From Chlamydiota bacterium (GTDB lineage: Bacteria > Chlamydiota > Chlamydiia > Chlamydiales > Simkaniaceae), in assembly GCA_021772295.1 (NCBI GenBank), contig JAJFMG010000195.1, positions 1-5,448 of the forward strand: 5,448 nucleotides of DNA, written 5' to 3'. Under the pieces are notes generated by a model. That model was not told where the DNA came from and searched no databases. It worked only from the letters and a program-made list of their open reading frames with translations. This document shows, in pieces, positions 1 to 5,448 of this stretch. The position numbers and the translations under genes were made by a program. Each line of letters begins with the position of its first letter. Position 1 is the stretch's first letter.

Positions 1-1326
1 TATAAGGAAGGTCTTCGCAATGTTGCAGCTGGAGCTAATCCAATATCTCTAAAAAGAGGGATAGAAACTGCAGTTAATGCGACTGTTTCGCACCTTAAAT
101 CAATGAGTAAGGCAATCCAAGATAAATCAGAGATTACAAATGTAGCCTCAATTTCAGCAAACAACGACCGTGAAATTGGTGAGATCATTGCAAAAGCAAT
201 GGATAGTGTCGGTAAAGATGGAACCGTTACAGTTGAAGAAGGCAAAGGACTTGAAACTTCACTAGAAGTTGTAACAGGAATGAATTTTGATCGTGGTTAT
301 CTTTCTTCCTATTTTGTTACAGATCCAGACTCAGCAGAAGCGGTGCTTGAAAATGCATTTGTACTAGTTTGTGAGCAAAAAATTTCTTCTATGAAAGATT
401 TTCTACCAATTCTACAAGCAGCTGCTGAAACTGGAAGACCACTTCTTGTTATTGCTGAAGATATCGAGGGTGAAGCGCTTGCAACACTTGTTGTAAATAG
501 GCTAAGAGCAAACTTAAAAGTTTGCGCAGTAAAAGCTCCTGGCTTTGGAGATCGTAGAAAAGAAATTCTTCAAGACATTGCAATCCTTACAGGAGCGCAA
601 TATGTGAGTGAAGAAATTGGAATCAAACTTGAATCCGTAACCCTTGAGATGTTAGGCCAGGTAAAAAAAGCTGTCATCAAAAAAGAAGATACAACTCTTG
701 TTGAAGGAGCTGGAAATGAAACTGAGATTCAAAAAAGAAAAGATCTCATCAAAAAACATATCAGCGAAGCAACATCTGATTATGACAAAGAAAAGCTCCA
801 AGAAAGACTAGCAAAGCTTTCTGGCGGCGTTGCTGTCATCCAAGTCGGCGCTGTTACCGAGATTGAAATGAAAGAGAAAAAAGACCGAGTTGATGATGCT
901 CATTATGCAACAAAAGCTGCGATTGAAGAAGGCATTCTTCCAGGTGGAGGTACAGCGCTTCTTAGGTGTATCCCTATCTTGGAAAAATTAATTGTAGAGA
1001 CGAAAACAGAAGAGAGAATTGGAATAGAGATTGTTCTAAAGGCTCTAAGTTATCCTCTTCGACAGATTGCAGAGAATGCAGGAAAAGAAGGATCTATTAT
1101 TGTCCAAAAAGTTTCTGAACTATCCACCTATGAAGGTTGGAATGCTCTTTCTGAAACATTTGGTAATATGATTGAAATGGGAATTTTAGATCCTACCAAA
1201 GTAGTGCGATTAACCATTGAGCTTGCTGCATCGATTGCAGGGCTTCTACTTACAACCGAAGCTATTATTACAGATGAAGTCGAAAAGGGTGAAAAATCAC
1301 CTGCAATGAGTGGAGCTGAATACTAG
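1..1326 (+). CDS. groEL: 60-kDa chaperonin GroEL (5'-truncated by window edge)
   Basis: This is the large chaperonin subunit, which forms double heptameric rings with GroES and folds cytosolic proteins using ATP. The reading frame is open from base 1 and begins at about E. coli GroEL residue 100 ([13 protein letters not shown] matches EGLKAVAAGMNP), so the first ~99 residues, including the ATP-binding DGTTT loop, lie outside. The alignment appears gap-free over most of its length: the RGYLSSYF tyrosine is codon 100 (E. coli Y199), the catalytic Asp398 equivalent is codon 299 (DDAHYAT), and PGGGTAL is at codons 314-320. Apical substrate-binding residues are kept (Y199, Y203, F204, L234, L237 and the ALATLVVN helix). 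The protein would total about 540 residues. The usual GGM-repeat tail is absent and the end is [12 protein letters not shown], similar to chlamydial GroEL1. A Tyr replaces E. coli His401. GroES presumably lies upstream. The internal ATG at 103 is not the start. The family call is certain; the GroEL1 paralogue assignment is inferred. Confidence 0.97.
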   Translation, partial: YKEGLRNVAAGANPISLKRGIETAVNATVSHLKSMSKAIQDKSEITNVASISANNDREIGEIIAKAMDSVGKDGTVTVEEGKGLETSLEVVTGMNFDRGYLSSYFVTDPDSAEAVLENAFVLVCEQKISSMKDFLPILQAAAETGRPLLVIAEDIEGEALATLVVNRLRANLKVCAVKAPGFGDRRKEILQDIAILTGAQYVSEEIGIKLESVTLEMLGQVKKAVIKKEDTTLVEGAGNETEIQKRKDLIKKHISEATSDYDKEKLQERLAKLSGGVAVIQVGAVTEIEMKEKKDRVDDAHYATKAAIEEGILPGGGTALLRCIPILEKLIVETKTEERIGIEIVLKALSYPLRQIAENAGKEGSIIVQKVSELSTYEGWNALSETFGNMIEMGILDPTKVVRLTIELAASIAGLLLTTEAIITDEVEKGEKSPAMSGAEY

Positions 1327-1347
1327 TCTAGAAACAATCTTCGTTAC

Positions 1348-1388
1348 AAAGGATTATCCAGGTACTTGGATAATCCTTTTCTTTTTTA
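1348..1388 (+). terminator. Rho-independent terminator of groEL
   Basis: A perfect 13-bp stem pairs AAAGGATTATCCA (1348-1360) with TGGATAATCCTTT (1367-1379) around a 6-nt loop. A T-rich tract follows directly (1377-1387, interrupted by one C). It sits 21 nt after the groEL stop codon and is oriented to end the groEL transcript. On the opposite strand the stem is not followed by a T tract, so it is probably one-directional. Confidence 0.93.
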
Positions 1389-1394
1389 TATAAT
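1366..1394 (+). promoter_or_regulatory. Candidate sigma-70/sigma-66-type promoter inside the groEL terminator
   Basis: A perfect TATAAT hexamer lies at 1389-1394, 17 bp after TTGGAT (1366-1371), a poor but recognisable -35 box that shares the conserved TTG. The -35 would lie in the right arm of the groEL terminator and the -10 just after its T tract. Transcription would start near 1400-1402, about 37 nt before the ATG of the downstream AsmA-like gene. The -10 is convincing as sequence, but TATAAT occurs often by chance in AT-rich DNA, so the promoter call is tentative. Confidence 0.4.
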
Positions 1395-1431
1395 TTCTAT
1401 ACAAGAAAACTTACACCTCTTGTATGGAAAT
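1393..1431 (+). promoter_or_regulatory. Hairpin covering the ribosome binding site of the AsmA-like gene
   Basis: ATTTCTATACAAGA (1393-1406) is the inverse complement of TCTTGTATGGAAAT (1418-1431) except for one position that forms a G-U wobble in RNA. The loop is 11 nt. The only Shine-Dalgarno-like stretch of the downstream gene, GGAAA at 1426-1430 and 9 nt before the ATG at 1438, lies inside the right arm, so folding would hide it. The same repeat could be a DNA operator, since it runs from the candidate -10 box into the leader. The repeat is seen directly; any regulatory role is inferred. Confidence 0.55.
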
Positions 1432-1437
1432 ATTTAT

Positions 1438-2241
1438 ATGAATAAACACTTCTATCGAACCATAGTTTTTTTTATTCTCTTAGCAGCAATTACTTTGCTA
1501 CTATATACCAATTCTCGAAGCATTCTTTCAAACATCATATCTCACAAAATGAGGGTTCCTGTATCTATTACAGATATAAGTTTCCTCCCTAAAGGATTCT
1601 CAATTCATGAATTGGAAATAAAGAATCCCAAGCAAGCAAAAGAAAAACATGCTCTAAAAGCTAAAACCATAACAATTGATGCCCCATATATAAATTACAT
1701 CAAAAAACCTGTGGTTATTGAAGAAATATCAATCGATGATGTCTATGTAAGCATAGAGTTTTATGACAAAACAAACAAAGAAGGCAACTGGATTACTCTA
1801 CTTAAAAATATCGATAAAGAAAACACCTCGATTTTTAGTTTTGAAAGAGTAGCTATCATAAAAAAACTCATTCTAACAAATATTACAATTGATCTCACCT
1901 TTGCTGGGCAAAGGACGCAAAGGTTAAGTCCGATTGAGCGACTAGAATTTGAAAATATAAGTTCTGAAAAAGGAATTCCAACACAAGAAATTACTGAAAT
2001 CATCATCAAAAAATTGATGGGATCAGTTGTTGTTCTAAGTGGTTTAACTAAAATTTTTGAGGCTGTTGTTGAAATTCCCATAGATATTTTAGAACTCATT
2101 TTTGACCCCTCAAAGTTATTTCCAAAGAAGAAAAAAAATAAAGCCCTACAAGAAGAGCAAGCGCCTCCTCCGAACTTAAATCCGGGATCTCCTTTTGATA
2201 ACCCTTGTTCTCCTTGCAAAAAGACGCCCAATGACTCCTAG
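1438..2241 (+). CDS. AsmA-like membrane-anchored envelope protein, 267 aa
   Basis: The sequence shows one hydrophobic helix (residues ~8-24) just after a basic MNKHFYR start, then a domain (~37-175) with the pattern of AsmA/DUF748-type N-termini: 'PVSITDISFLPKGFSIHELEIKNP', 'ALKAKTITIDAPY' and 'VVIEEISIDDVYVSIE'. These are repeated beta-strand turns typical of chorein-like lipid-transfer or outer-membrane-biogenesis proteins. The domain should lie in the periplasm, anchored in the inner membrane. At 267 residues it is much shorter than classic AsmA (~600). A hydrophobic or amphipathic stretch at ~196-222 precedes a tail with a five-residue PKKKK run, a proline-rich segment and a CSPC motif (257-260). 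I chose ATG 1438 because the longer in-frame TTG at 1366 lies inside the groEL terminator. The next gene overlaps it by 11 nt, suggesting an operon. The coding call is firm; the AsmA relation is moderate and the exact function unknown. Confidence 0.8.
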   Translation: MNKHFYRTIVFFILLAAITLLLYTNSRSILSNIISHKMRVPVSITDISFLPKGFSIHELEIKNPKQAKEKHALKAKTITIDAPYINYIKKPVVIEEISIDDVYVSIEFYDKTNKEGNWITLLKNIDKENTSIFSFERVAIIKKLILTNITIDLTFAGQRTQRLSPIERLEFENISSEKGIPTQEITEIIIKKLMGSVVVLSGLTKIFEAVVEIPIDILELIFDPSKLFPKKKKNKALQEEQAPPPNLNPGSPFDNPCSPCKKTPNDS

Positions 2242-2926
2242 TGAAATTTTTTTCTACACCCTTACCTTTACCGTTATTGCTTTTATACTGGGCATGCTTC
2301 TTTCTGTATGGAGAATTTCTCCAAAGGGAGAATCCGCCATTCATCACTTCGTTGCTGGAATTATTTTGGGAGCTCTATCGATAAATTTATTTCCGAAAAT
2401 TCTTTCCACTCGCAATCCAACCTCTATTATCATTTCCTTTTGTTTAGGTGCGATTTTCATTATTTTTCTAGATGTCATTGTCTCCAAAATAACAAATCGT
2501 AAAAGAGAAAGTTCAAAACCATTGGGATCCGTGGTTGCCGCTTCGATTGATCTATTTATTGATGGGATCTTAATCGGAATTGCTTTTATAGGTGGCAGGG
2601 CGTCTGGAGTACCCATTGCAATTTCTCTTACCTTGTGCGCAACATTTTTAACAGCATCCCTTGGAAAAATCTTGCGTCGATCAAAAGTAATCATCCTGCC
2701 AGCTGTTTTACTTTGTCTCCCCGTAGGAAGTTATTTTGCAAGTTCCTTCCTGTCTAGAAACCCAACACTCTATATAATGGAAACTTTAGCTTTTGGTGTA
2801 TCAGCTCTTTTATATCTAGCAACTGAAGAGTTATTAAAAAAGGCACATCAAACCAAAGACACTCCTTGGATTAAACTATGTTTTTTCCTAGGATTTGTGG
2901 CTACTGCAATGCTCAAATTTTATTGA
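2231..2926 (+). CDS. ZIP-family (SLC39-like) metal transporter, divergent metal site
   Basis: The 231-residue protein is almost entirely membrane, with about eight hydrophobic helices (~6-26, 36-56, 63-85, 97-121, 127-147, 152-172, 181-201, 213-230), the ZIP topology. Family-like motifs include HHFVAGIILGALSINLFP in helix 2, DLFIDGILIG (107-116) in helix 4 where ZIPs have HNxxDGxxIG, and FGVSALLYLATEELL (188-202) in helix 7 resembling the ZIP 'aaGgfLYva..eLlPe' segment. ZIP proteins move Zn2+, Fe2+ or Mn2+ across the inner membrane, usually inward. Oddly, the helix-4 His is Asp107, and the helix-5 HExPxE signature reads CATFLT (136-141), so several standard ligands are missing and activity or selectivity may differ. 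The start ATG overlaps the preceding stop by 11 nt and has no good Shine-Dalgarno, so translation is probably coupled; an alternative in-frame TTG lies at 2195. Its 3' end overlaps the convergent gene by 7 nt. Confidence 0.78.
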   Translation: MTPSEIFFYTLTFTVIAFILGMLLSVWRISPKGESAIHHFVAGIILGALSINLFPKILSTRNPTSIIISFCLGAIFIIFLDVIVSKITNRKRESSKPLGSVVAASIDLFIDGILIGIAFIGGRASGVPIAISLTLCATFLTASLGKILRRSKVIILPAVLLCLPVGSYFASSFLSRNPTLYIMETLAFGVSALLYLATEELLKKAHQTKDTPWIKLCFFLGFVATAMLKFY

Positions 2927-4185
2927 ACCATATCAATTGCAACTAATTCATCTTGAACACAATTATCATAAGTAATTGGAAGCATGCTCTGAAGAAGAAT
3001 ATCTCGATCCATTGTAACGACTCGAGTTTCTGAGTCATTTTCTCCACATGTCACATGAAGAAGATTTTTATTTTTCTTTGTTTCTGCTACAGCGCCAGAG
3101 GGGAAAAGACAATATAGGCTTTCATTAGTCCCAATTCCATGTTTCGCTGAATATATATCACTAAAAAGAATTGGCTCTTTTGAAATTGATGTTATCCTAA
3201 ATGGAGCTTCTGCCTCAAAAGTATATGCGCCCATCACATACCAATTCGTATTCGTTTTTTTGTCAGTGAAACAACTGTGGAAAAATGTCAGGTATTCACC
3301 GTCGATAAGAAGAGGCGGCGTTCCCCCTCTTGGCTCCCCCCATTTTTTCGGCCAAAGTTTAGCAATTATAGTTGGACTATTTTCAAAGGTCAGATGAGTT
3401 ATATCATTTTTTGTAGTCTCATTTACCTTCAAGATCTTATGAGGATTCATTTGATATATAAAATGAATTCCACACCCTTTTTCCTCTTCGGTCACAAAAG
3501 GGACCCAATTTTTTTCAACAGGCTGCAAGTGCTGATCCAAATTCGTAACATACTTTATATCCAGAGTGGTAGGATCAAGCTCTGCAAGTCGTATTGATCT
3601 ACTATAGGTACGAATTGGTTGAATATCATTATAAGATAAAAAGAGTCTATCACCTGAACATATTACCCTTGGATCTTCTGAATGCATACTTCCTGTATCA
3701 ATTTTTTTAAAAGGCTTTATCTGATTGAACTTACTATCAAGCTCAACTACCCCAATATTAGTATGCAAGGGAAGATTAAGATTTTCTAAAGGATACTCTT
3801 TAGGAATATCATATCTAAAAAAAAGCTTATAATTTCCATCTTCAGTTTTGATAATCGATGAATTATATGGATTTGGAACATATCGAATCTTAATAATTTT
3901 AGTGTCCAAAACCAAACCATACTTATCTGCAAAGACGATATTTTTGATCGGACTTGGAAGGTAATTTTTCACAAAGTAATTCGATGGCTTTGCTTTAGCA
4001 AATTCTGCCTGTTCTTTTAGAAAGATCGTTTGTTTTTTAAGGTAATAATTGCCTTTTCGAATGTAGCGAAAAAAACCAAATGAAAGAAGAACTAAGGTAA
4101 GCAATGTAAAAATCCAGAAGAAATAAATCTTTTTCTCAAAGACAATTCTCTGCGCGTTGTTACCATCAGAATTGAAGGTCGTCAT
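2920..4185 (-). CDS. Membrane-anchored GH130-like beta-propeller protein (putative mannosyl phosphorylase/transferase relative), 421 aa
   Basis: One N-terminal transmembrane helix (~21-39) is followed by a basic linker and a soluble domain (~75-405). In order the domain carries PNPYNSSI (104-111), SEDPRV (169-174), KNWVPF (225-230), YQMNPHKIL (244-252), RGGTPPL (286-292), LTFFHS (299-304), YVMGAYTF (316-323), RITSISKEPIL (330-340), FPSGAV (361-366) and HVTCGENDSE (377-386). This series matches the five-bladed propeller of glycoside hydrolase family 130 and its eukaryotic, viral and protozoan relatives, which phosphorolyse or transfer beta-mannosides. EDPR is the family's signature acidic motif near the active site. 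The positive charge after the helix (R40, R43, K44, K50, K51) makes the side of the membrane uncertain. Start ATG 4185 has an AGGA at 6-nt spacing and an in-frame stop just upstream (4198-4200). The gene is leftward, 185 bp after the dipeptidase gene. The fold call is good; substrate and reaction are not determinable here. Confidence 0.8.
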   Translation of the reverse strand: MTTFNSDGNNAQRIVFEKKIYFFWIFTLLTLVLLSFGFFRYIRKGNYYLKKQTIFLKEQAEFAKAKPSNYFVKNYLPSPIKNIVFADKYGLVLDTKIIKIRYVPNPYNSSIIKTEDGNYKLFFRYDIPKEYPLENLNLPLHTNIGVVELDSKFNQIKPFKKIDTGSMHSEDPRVICSGDRLFLSYNDIQPIRTYSRSIRLAELDPTTLDIKYVTNLDQHLQPVEKNWVPFVTEEEKGCGIHFIYQMNPHKILKVNETTKNDITHLTFENSPTIIAKLWPKKWGEPRGGTPPLLIDGEYLTFFHSCFTDKKTNTNWYVMGAYTFEAEAPFRITSISKEPILFSDIYSAKHGIGTNESLYCLFPSGAVAETKKNKNLLHVTCGENDSETRVVTMDRDILLQSMLPITYDNCVQDELVAIDMVQ

Positions 4186-4191
4186 TAAACA

Positions 4192-4195
4192 TCCT
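4192..4195 (-). promoter_or_regulatory. Shine-Dalgarno site of the GH130-like gene
   Basis: AGGA on the minus strand is separated by 6 nt from the ATG at 4185-4183. It supports this start. It is the clearest ribosome binding site in the window. Confidence 0.75.
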
Positions 4196-4224
4196 AATTA
4201 GCCTAAAGTACTACTATATTTTTA

Positions 4225-4254
4225 GCTATAATTAGAAATAATAGATTATTGCAA
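4225..4254 (-). promoter_or_regulatory. Possible promoter of the GH130-like gene
   Basis: On the minus strand, TTGCAA (4254-4249) lies 18 bp before TATAGC (4230-4225), a moderate match to -35/-10 consensus. It would start transcription about 30 nt before the Shine-Dalgarno site. The surrounding DNA is very AT-rich, so chance matches are likely and the call rests only on hexamer similarity and position. Confidence 0.3.
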
Positions 4255-4260
4255 CGGTTT

Positions 4261-4339
4261 TCTGCTTCAGATTCAAATTAATCCAATTATCTTTCAGGAA
4301 TAATTTTTTTTCTGCATCAAATCAGATCATTCCAACTGA
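4261..4339. repeat. Imperfect direct repeat, two copies 50 bp apart
   Basis: The segments at 4261-4290 and 4311-4339 both begin TCTGC(T/A)TCA(G/A)AT and both contain a CCAA followed by T-AT, aligning with several mismatches and a one-base gap. The similarity is modest and could be chance in AT-rich DNA. It could also mark a paired binding site or an old duplication in the leader of the GH130-like gene. Confidence 0.25.
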
Positions 4340-4370
4340 TACTGAGTTTTCAATCATCGAAGCATCAAAA

Positions 4371-5339
4371 TTATAAGCCTAAAAAATTTTCAACGTTCTT
4401 AAATGCAATTTTTTGTACCAGTCTCTTATCAAACTGACTTTCTAAAAACGCAAGAAACTGAGGATAGCACGATGCGTTGCTAAACGCTGGTTGGAAAGTT
4501 GGATATGACAAATTGGGAATAAGCTTTTTGGGAATATTTAGCCCCCCATAAAAATCAGCTCCAAGACATAGAGCCTTATGGGCTCCAAGACTTATTCCTT
4601 TTTCAATGTGACGGCAAAAATCCACTCCTTCATCCCCTATAAAACGTCTTATAAAATTGATCCCTATAAGGCCCTCTCTTGCAATAATTTCCTTCGCAAT
4701 TTCATCAGGAAGATTTCTATGATCATCCTTTACTTCTCTAAAATTAGAATGACTTGCAATTACTTGCACTTTCAGGGATTTTTTATCGATGTATTCTAAA
4801 ATGTCATTTGCTAGATAATCAGATGTATGACTTAAATCAATTGCAGTATCTTTTTCATGTAGGTATTCTAAAAAAAGCTCCCCATCTCTTTTTAATCCAA
4901 CCTTTGATAGATTCCCCCCACCAAAGCGGTTCTCTTGATTCCAAGTTAAACTTACATACAAGACTTTTTCTACTAACCTTATTTCATCAAGTCTTGTCAT
5001 TACGCACTCTAATGGCTCAGAATCTTCGATTAAGGCAGCCAAATTTTCAATAGCAAGCAATACATGCAGTCTATTACTATCTGAGGCAATCATAGAAAAA
5101 GAAGCAACCCGATCTGGATATTTTTGAAGCAACTGTTTATATAGCTTAAACTGCCTCTGCCCAACTAAACTTGAGCCATCACCATTGAGAGCTGCAATGG
5201 CAAGTGTTTGGAGTTTTACATTTCCATCTTCAAGCTGCAAAAGAGAGCATCTTGTTTCTGGATGTTCAAAATGTAATTTCTTAGGATTATGCTCGATACA
5301 TCCAAGTAAATCGCAATGAAGATCAATTACTTTTGTCAT
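4371..5339 (-). CDS. Peptidase M19 (renal/membrane dipeptidase family), 322 aa
   Basis: This is a zinc-dependent dipeptidase of the amidohydrolase superfamily, hydrolysing dipeptides, often with a D-residue at the C-terminal position. All metal ligands of the family are recognisable: H8 and D10 in DLHCDLL, the bridging E98 in LLAIENL, H171 in AIDLSH and H197 in VIASHSNFR. RNLPDE (208-213) supplies the conserved substrate-side Arg, and LGADFYG (259-265) the catalytic-site Asp (D262). LTWNQENRFGGG (131-142) corresponds to the family's LTHxxxN segment, with Trp for the usual His. Length is in the normal bacterial range and there is no signal peptide, so it is probably cytosolic, recycling dipeptides from protein or peptidoglycan. 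ATG 5339 is the earliest possible start because two in-frame TGA codons lie just upstream. No clear Shine-Dalgarno is seen and the start lies inside the preceding gene, pointing to translational coupling. Chlamydiae are known to carry one such dipeptidase. Confidence 0.94.
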   Translation of the reverse strand: MTKVIDLHCDLLGCIEHNPKKLHFEHPETRCSLLQLEDGNVKLQTLAIAALNGDGSSLVGQRQFKLYKQLLQKYPDRVASFSMIASDSNRLHVLLAIENLAALIEDSEPLECVMTRLDEIRLVEKVLYVSLTWNQENRFGGGNLSKVGLKRDGELFLEYLHEKDTAIDLSHTSDYLANDILEYIDKKSLKVQVIASHSNFREVKDDHRNLPDEIAKEIIAREGLIGINFIRRFIGDEGVDFCRHIEKGISLGAHKALCLGADFYGGLNIPKKLIPNLSYPTFQPAFSNASCYPQFLAFLESQFDKRLVQKIAFKNVENFLGL

Positions 5340-5448
5340 CGATATTCATCACAATTTTTTTTGCAGAAATAGCTCTTTGTGGAATATATCCATTATAGAG
5401 ATGGTAATATTTGTTTTCGCCTCCTGGATTTGCTTCCAAAACTAAATC
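5323..5448 (-). CDS. C-terminal end of an unidentified protein (5' part beyond window)
   Basis: Reading leftward from the right edge, 41 codons stay open and end at TGA 5325-5323, giving a tail that contains DLVLEANPGGENKYYHLYNG and then YIPQRAISAKKIV. An open frame this long with protein-like composition, overlapping the dipeptidase start by 17 nt, supports a real upstream gene of the same operon. The LEANPGGEN stretch is loosely reminiscent of the (D/E)xN metal-binding strand near the end of ATP-grasp enzymes, but too little is visible to assign a family. Confidence 0.7.
   Translation of the reverse strand, partial: DLVLEANPGGENKYYHLYNGYIPQRAISAKKIVMNIDDKSN

Larger units (their letters stand above)
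4186..4370. other. 185-bp intergenic region between two leftward genes
   Basis: No convincing open frame, RNA gene or strong terminator is visible between the dipeptidase stop and the GH130-like start. The gap holds the latter's Shine-Dalgarno, a weak promoter candidate, an imperfect direct repeat and a short inverted repeat (ATCAG 4321-4325 with CTGAT 4336-4340). The absence of a terminator leaves read-through from the dipeptidase gene possible. Confidence 0.6.

Noticed and set aside
1366..1437. In-frame TTG start that would extend the AsmA-like protein by 24 residues
   Set aside because: It lies inside the groEL terminator stem, gives a second hydrophobic stretch before the true signal-like start, and has no ribosome binding site; ATG 1438 is better.
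1761..2231. Open frame on the minus strand opposite the AsmA-like gene
   Set aside because: Low-complexity, serine- and phenylalanine-rich translation (a long Phe run opposite the Lys run); no start context, and the plus-strand gene explains the region.
2344..2694. Minus-strand open frame inside the ZIP gene
   Set aside because: Antisense to membrane-helix coding sequence, with no recognisable domain or ribosome binding site.
2960..2978. 6-bp inverted repeat CAATTA/TAATTG near the convergent gene ends
   Set aside because: AT-rich, short, lies in coding sequence and has no T tract, so it is not a credible terminator.
3277..3597. Plus-strand open frame inside the GH130-like gene
   Set aside because: Antisense shadow over conserved motifs (RGGTPPL, KNWVPF) of the minus-strand gene.
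4286..4310. ATTAT/ATAAT mini-hairpin followed by a run of T on the plus strand
   Set aside because: A five-pair A/T-only stem is too weak, and no plus-strand gene ends upstream of it.
4578..5053. Two overlapping plus-strand open frames inside the dipeptidase gene
   Set aside because: They lie opposite the metal-ligand motifs of the M19 gene and show no protein-like features.

Overview
This AT-rich, gene-dense 5.4 kb window looks like chromosomal DNA of a member of the Chlamydiota, probably an environmental (Parachlamydia/Simkania/Waddlia-like) lineage rather than Chlamydia itself. The main evidence is the GroEL at the left edge. Its central motifs ([10 protein letters not shown] followed by [34 protein letters not shown]) and its GGM-less C-terminus ending PAMSGAEY resemble chlamydial GroEL1, which ends in a similar PAMPGAGMDY-type tail. 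This comparison is from memory, without a database search. A cytosolic M19 dipeptidase with a short chlamydia-like N-terminus fits the same assignment.

Layout. Positions 1-1326 (+) hold the 3' four-fifths of groEL, ending in a textbook intrinsic terminator (1348-1388). Immediately after it are a TATAAT box and a 14-bp inverted repeat that would pair with the ribosome binding site of the next gene. From 1438 to 2926 (+) lie two genes overlapping by 11 nt: a small AsmA-like membrane-anchored protein and an eight-helix ZIP-type metal transporter with unusual metal-site residues. Both are envelope proteins and the second is probably translated by coupling to the first. The ZIP gene meets, tail to tail with a 7-nt overlap, a leftward gene (4185-2920) for a membrane-anchored GH130-like beta-propeller protein. 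A 185-bp non-coding gap (4186-4370) carries that gene's Shine-Dalgarno site and a possible promoter. Further right and also leftward are a complete M19 membrane-dipeptidase-family gene (5339-4371) and, overlapping its start by 17 nt, the C-terminal 41 codons of an unidentified gene entering from the right edge (5448-5323).

No tRNA, rRNA, CRISPR array, transposase, integrase or attachment site was seen. The window reads as ordinary chromosomal backbone plus a few lineage-specific envelope genes. The points most worth a second look are the hairpin over the ribosome binding site at 1393-1431, the anchored GH130-like protein, and the altered metal site of the ZIP protein. No clearly new multi-gene system is visible.
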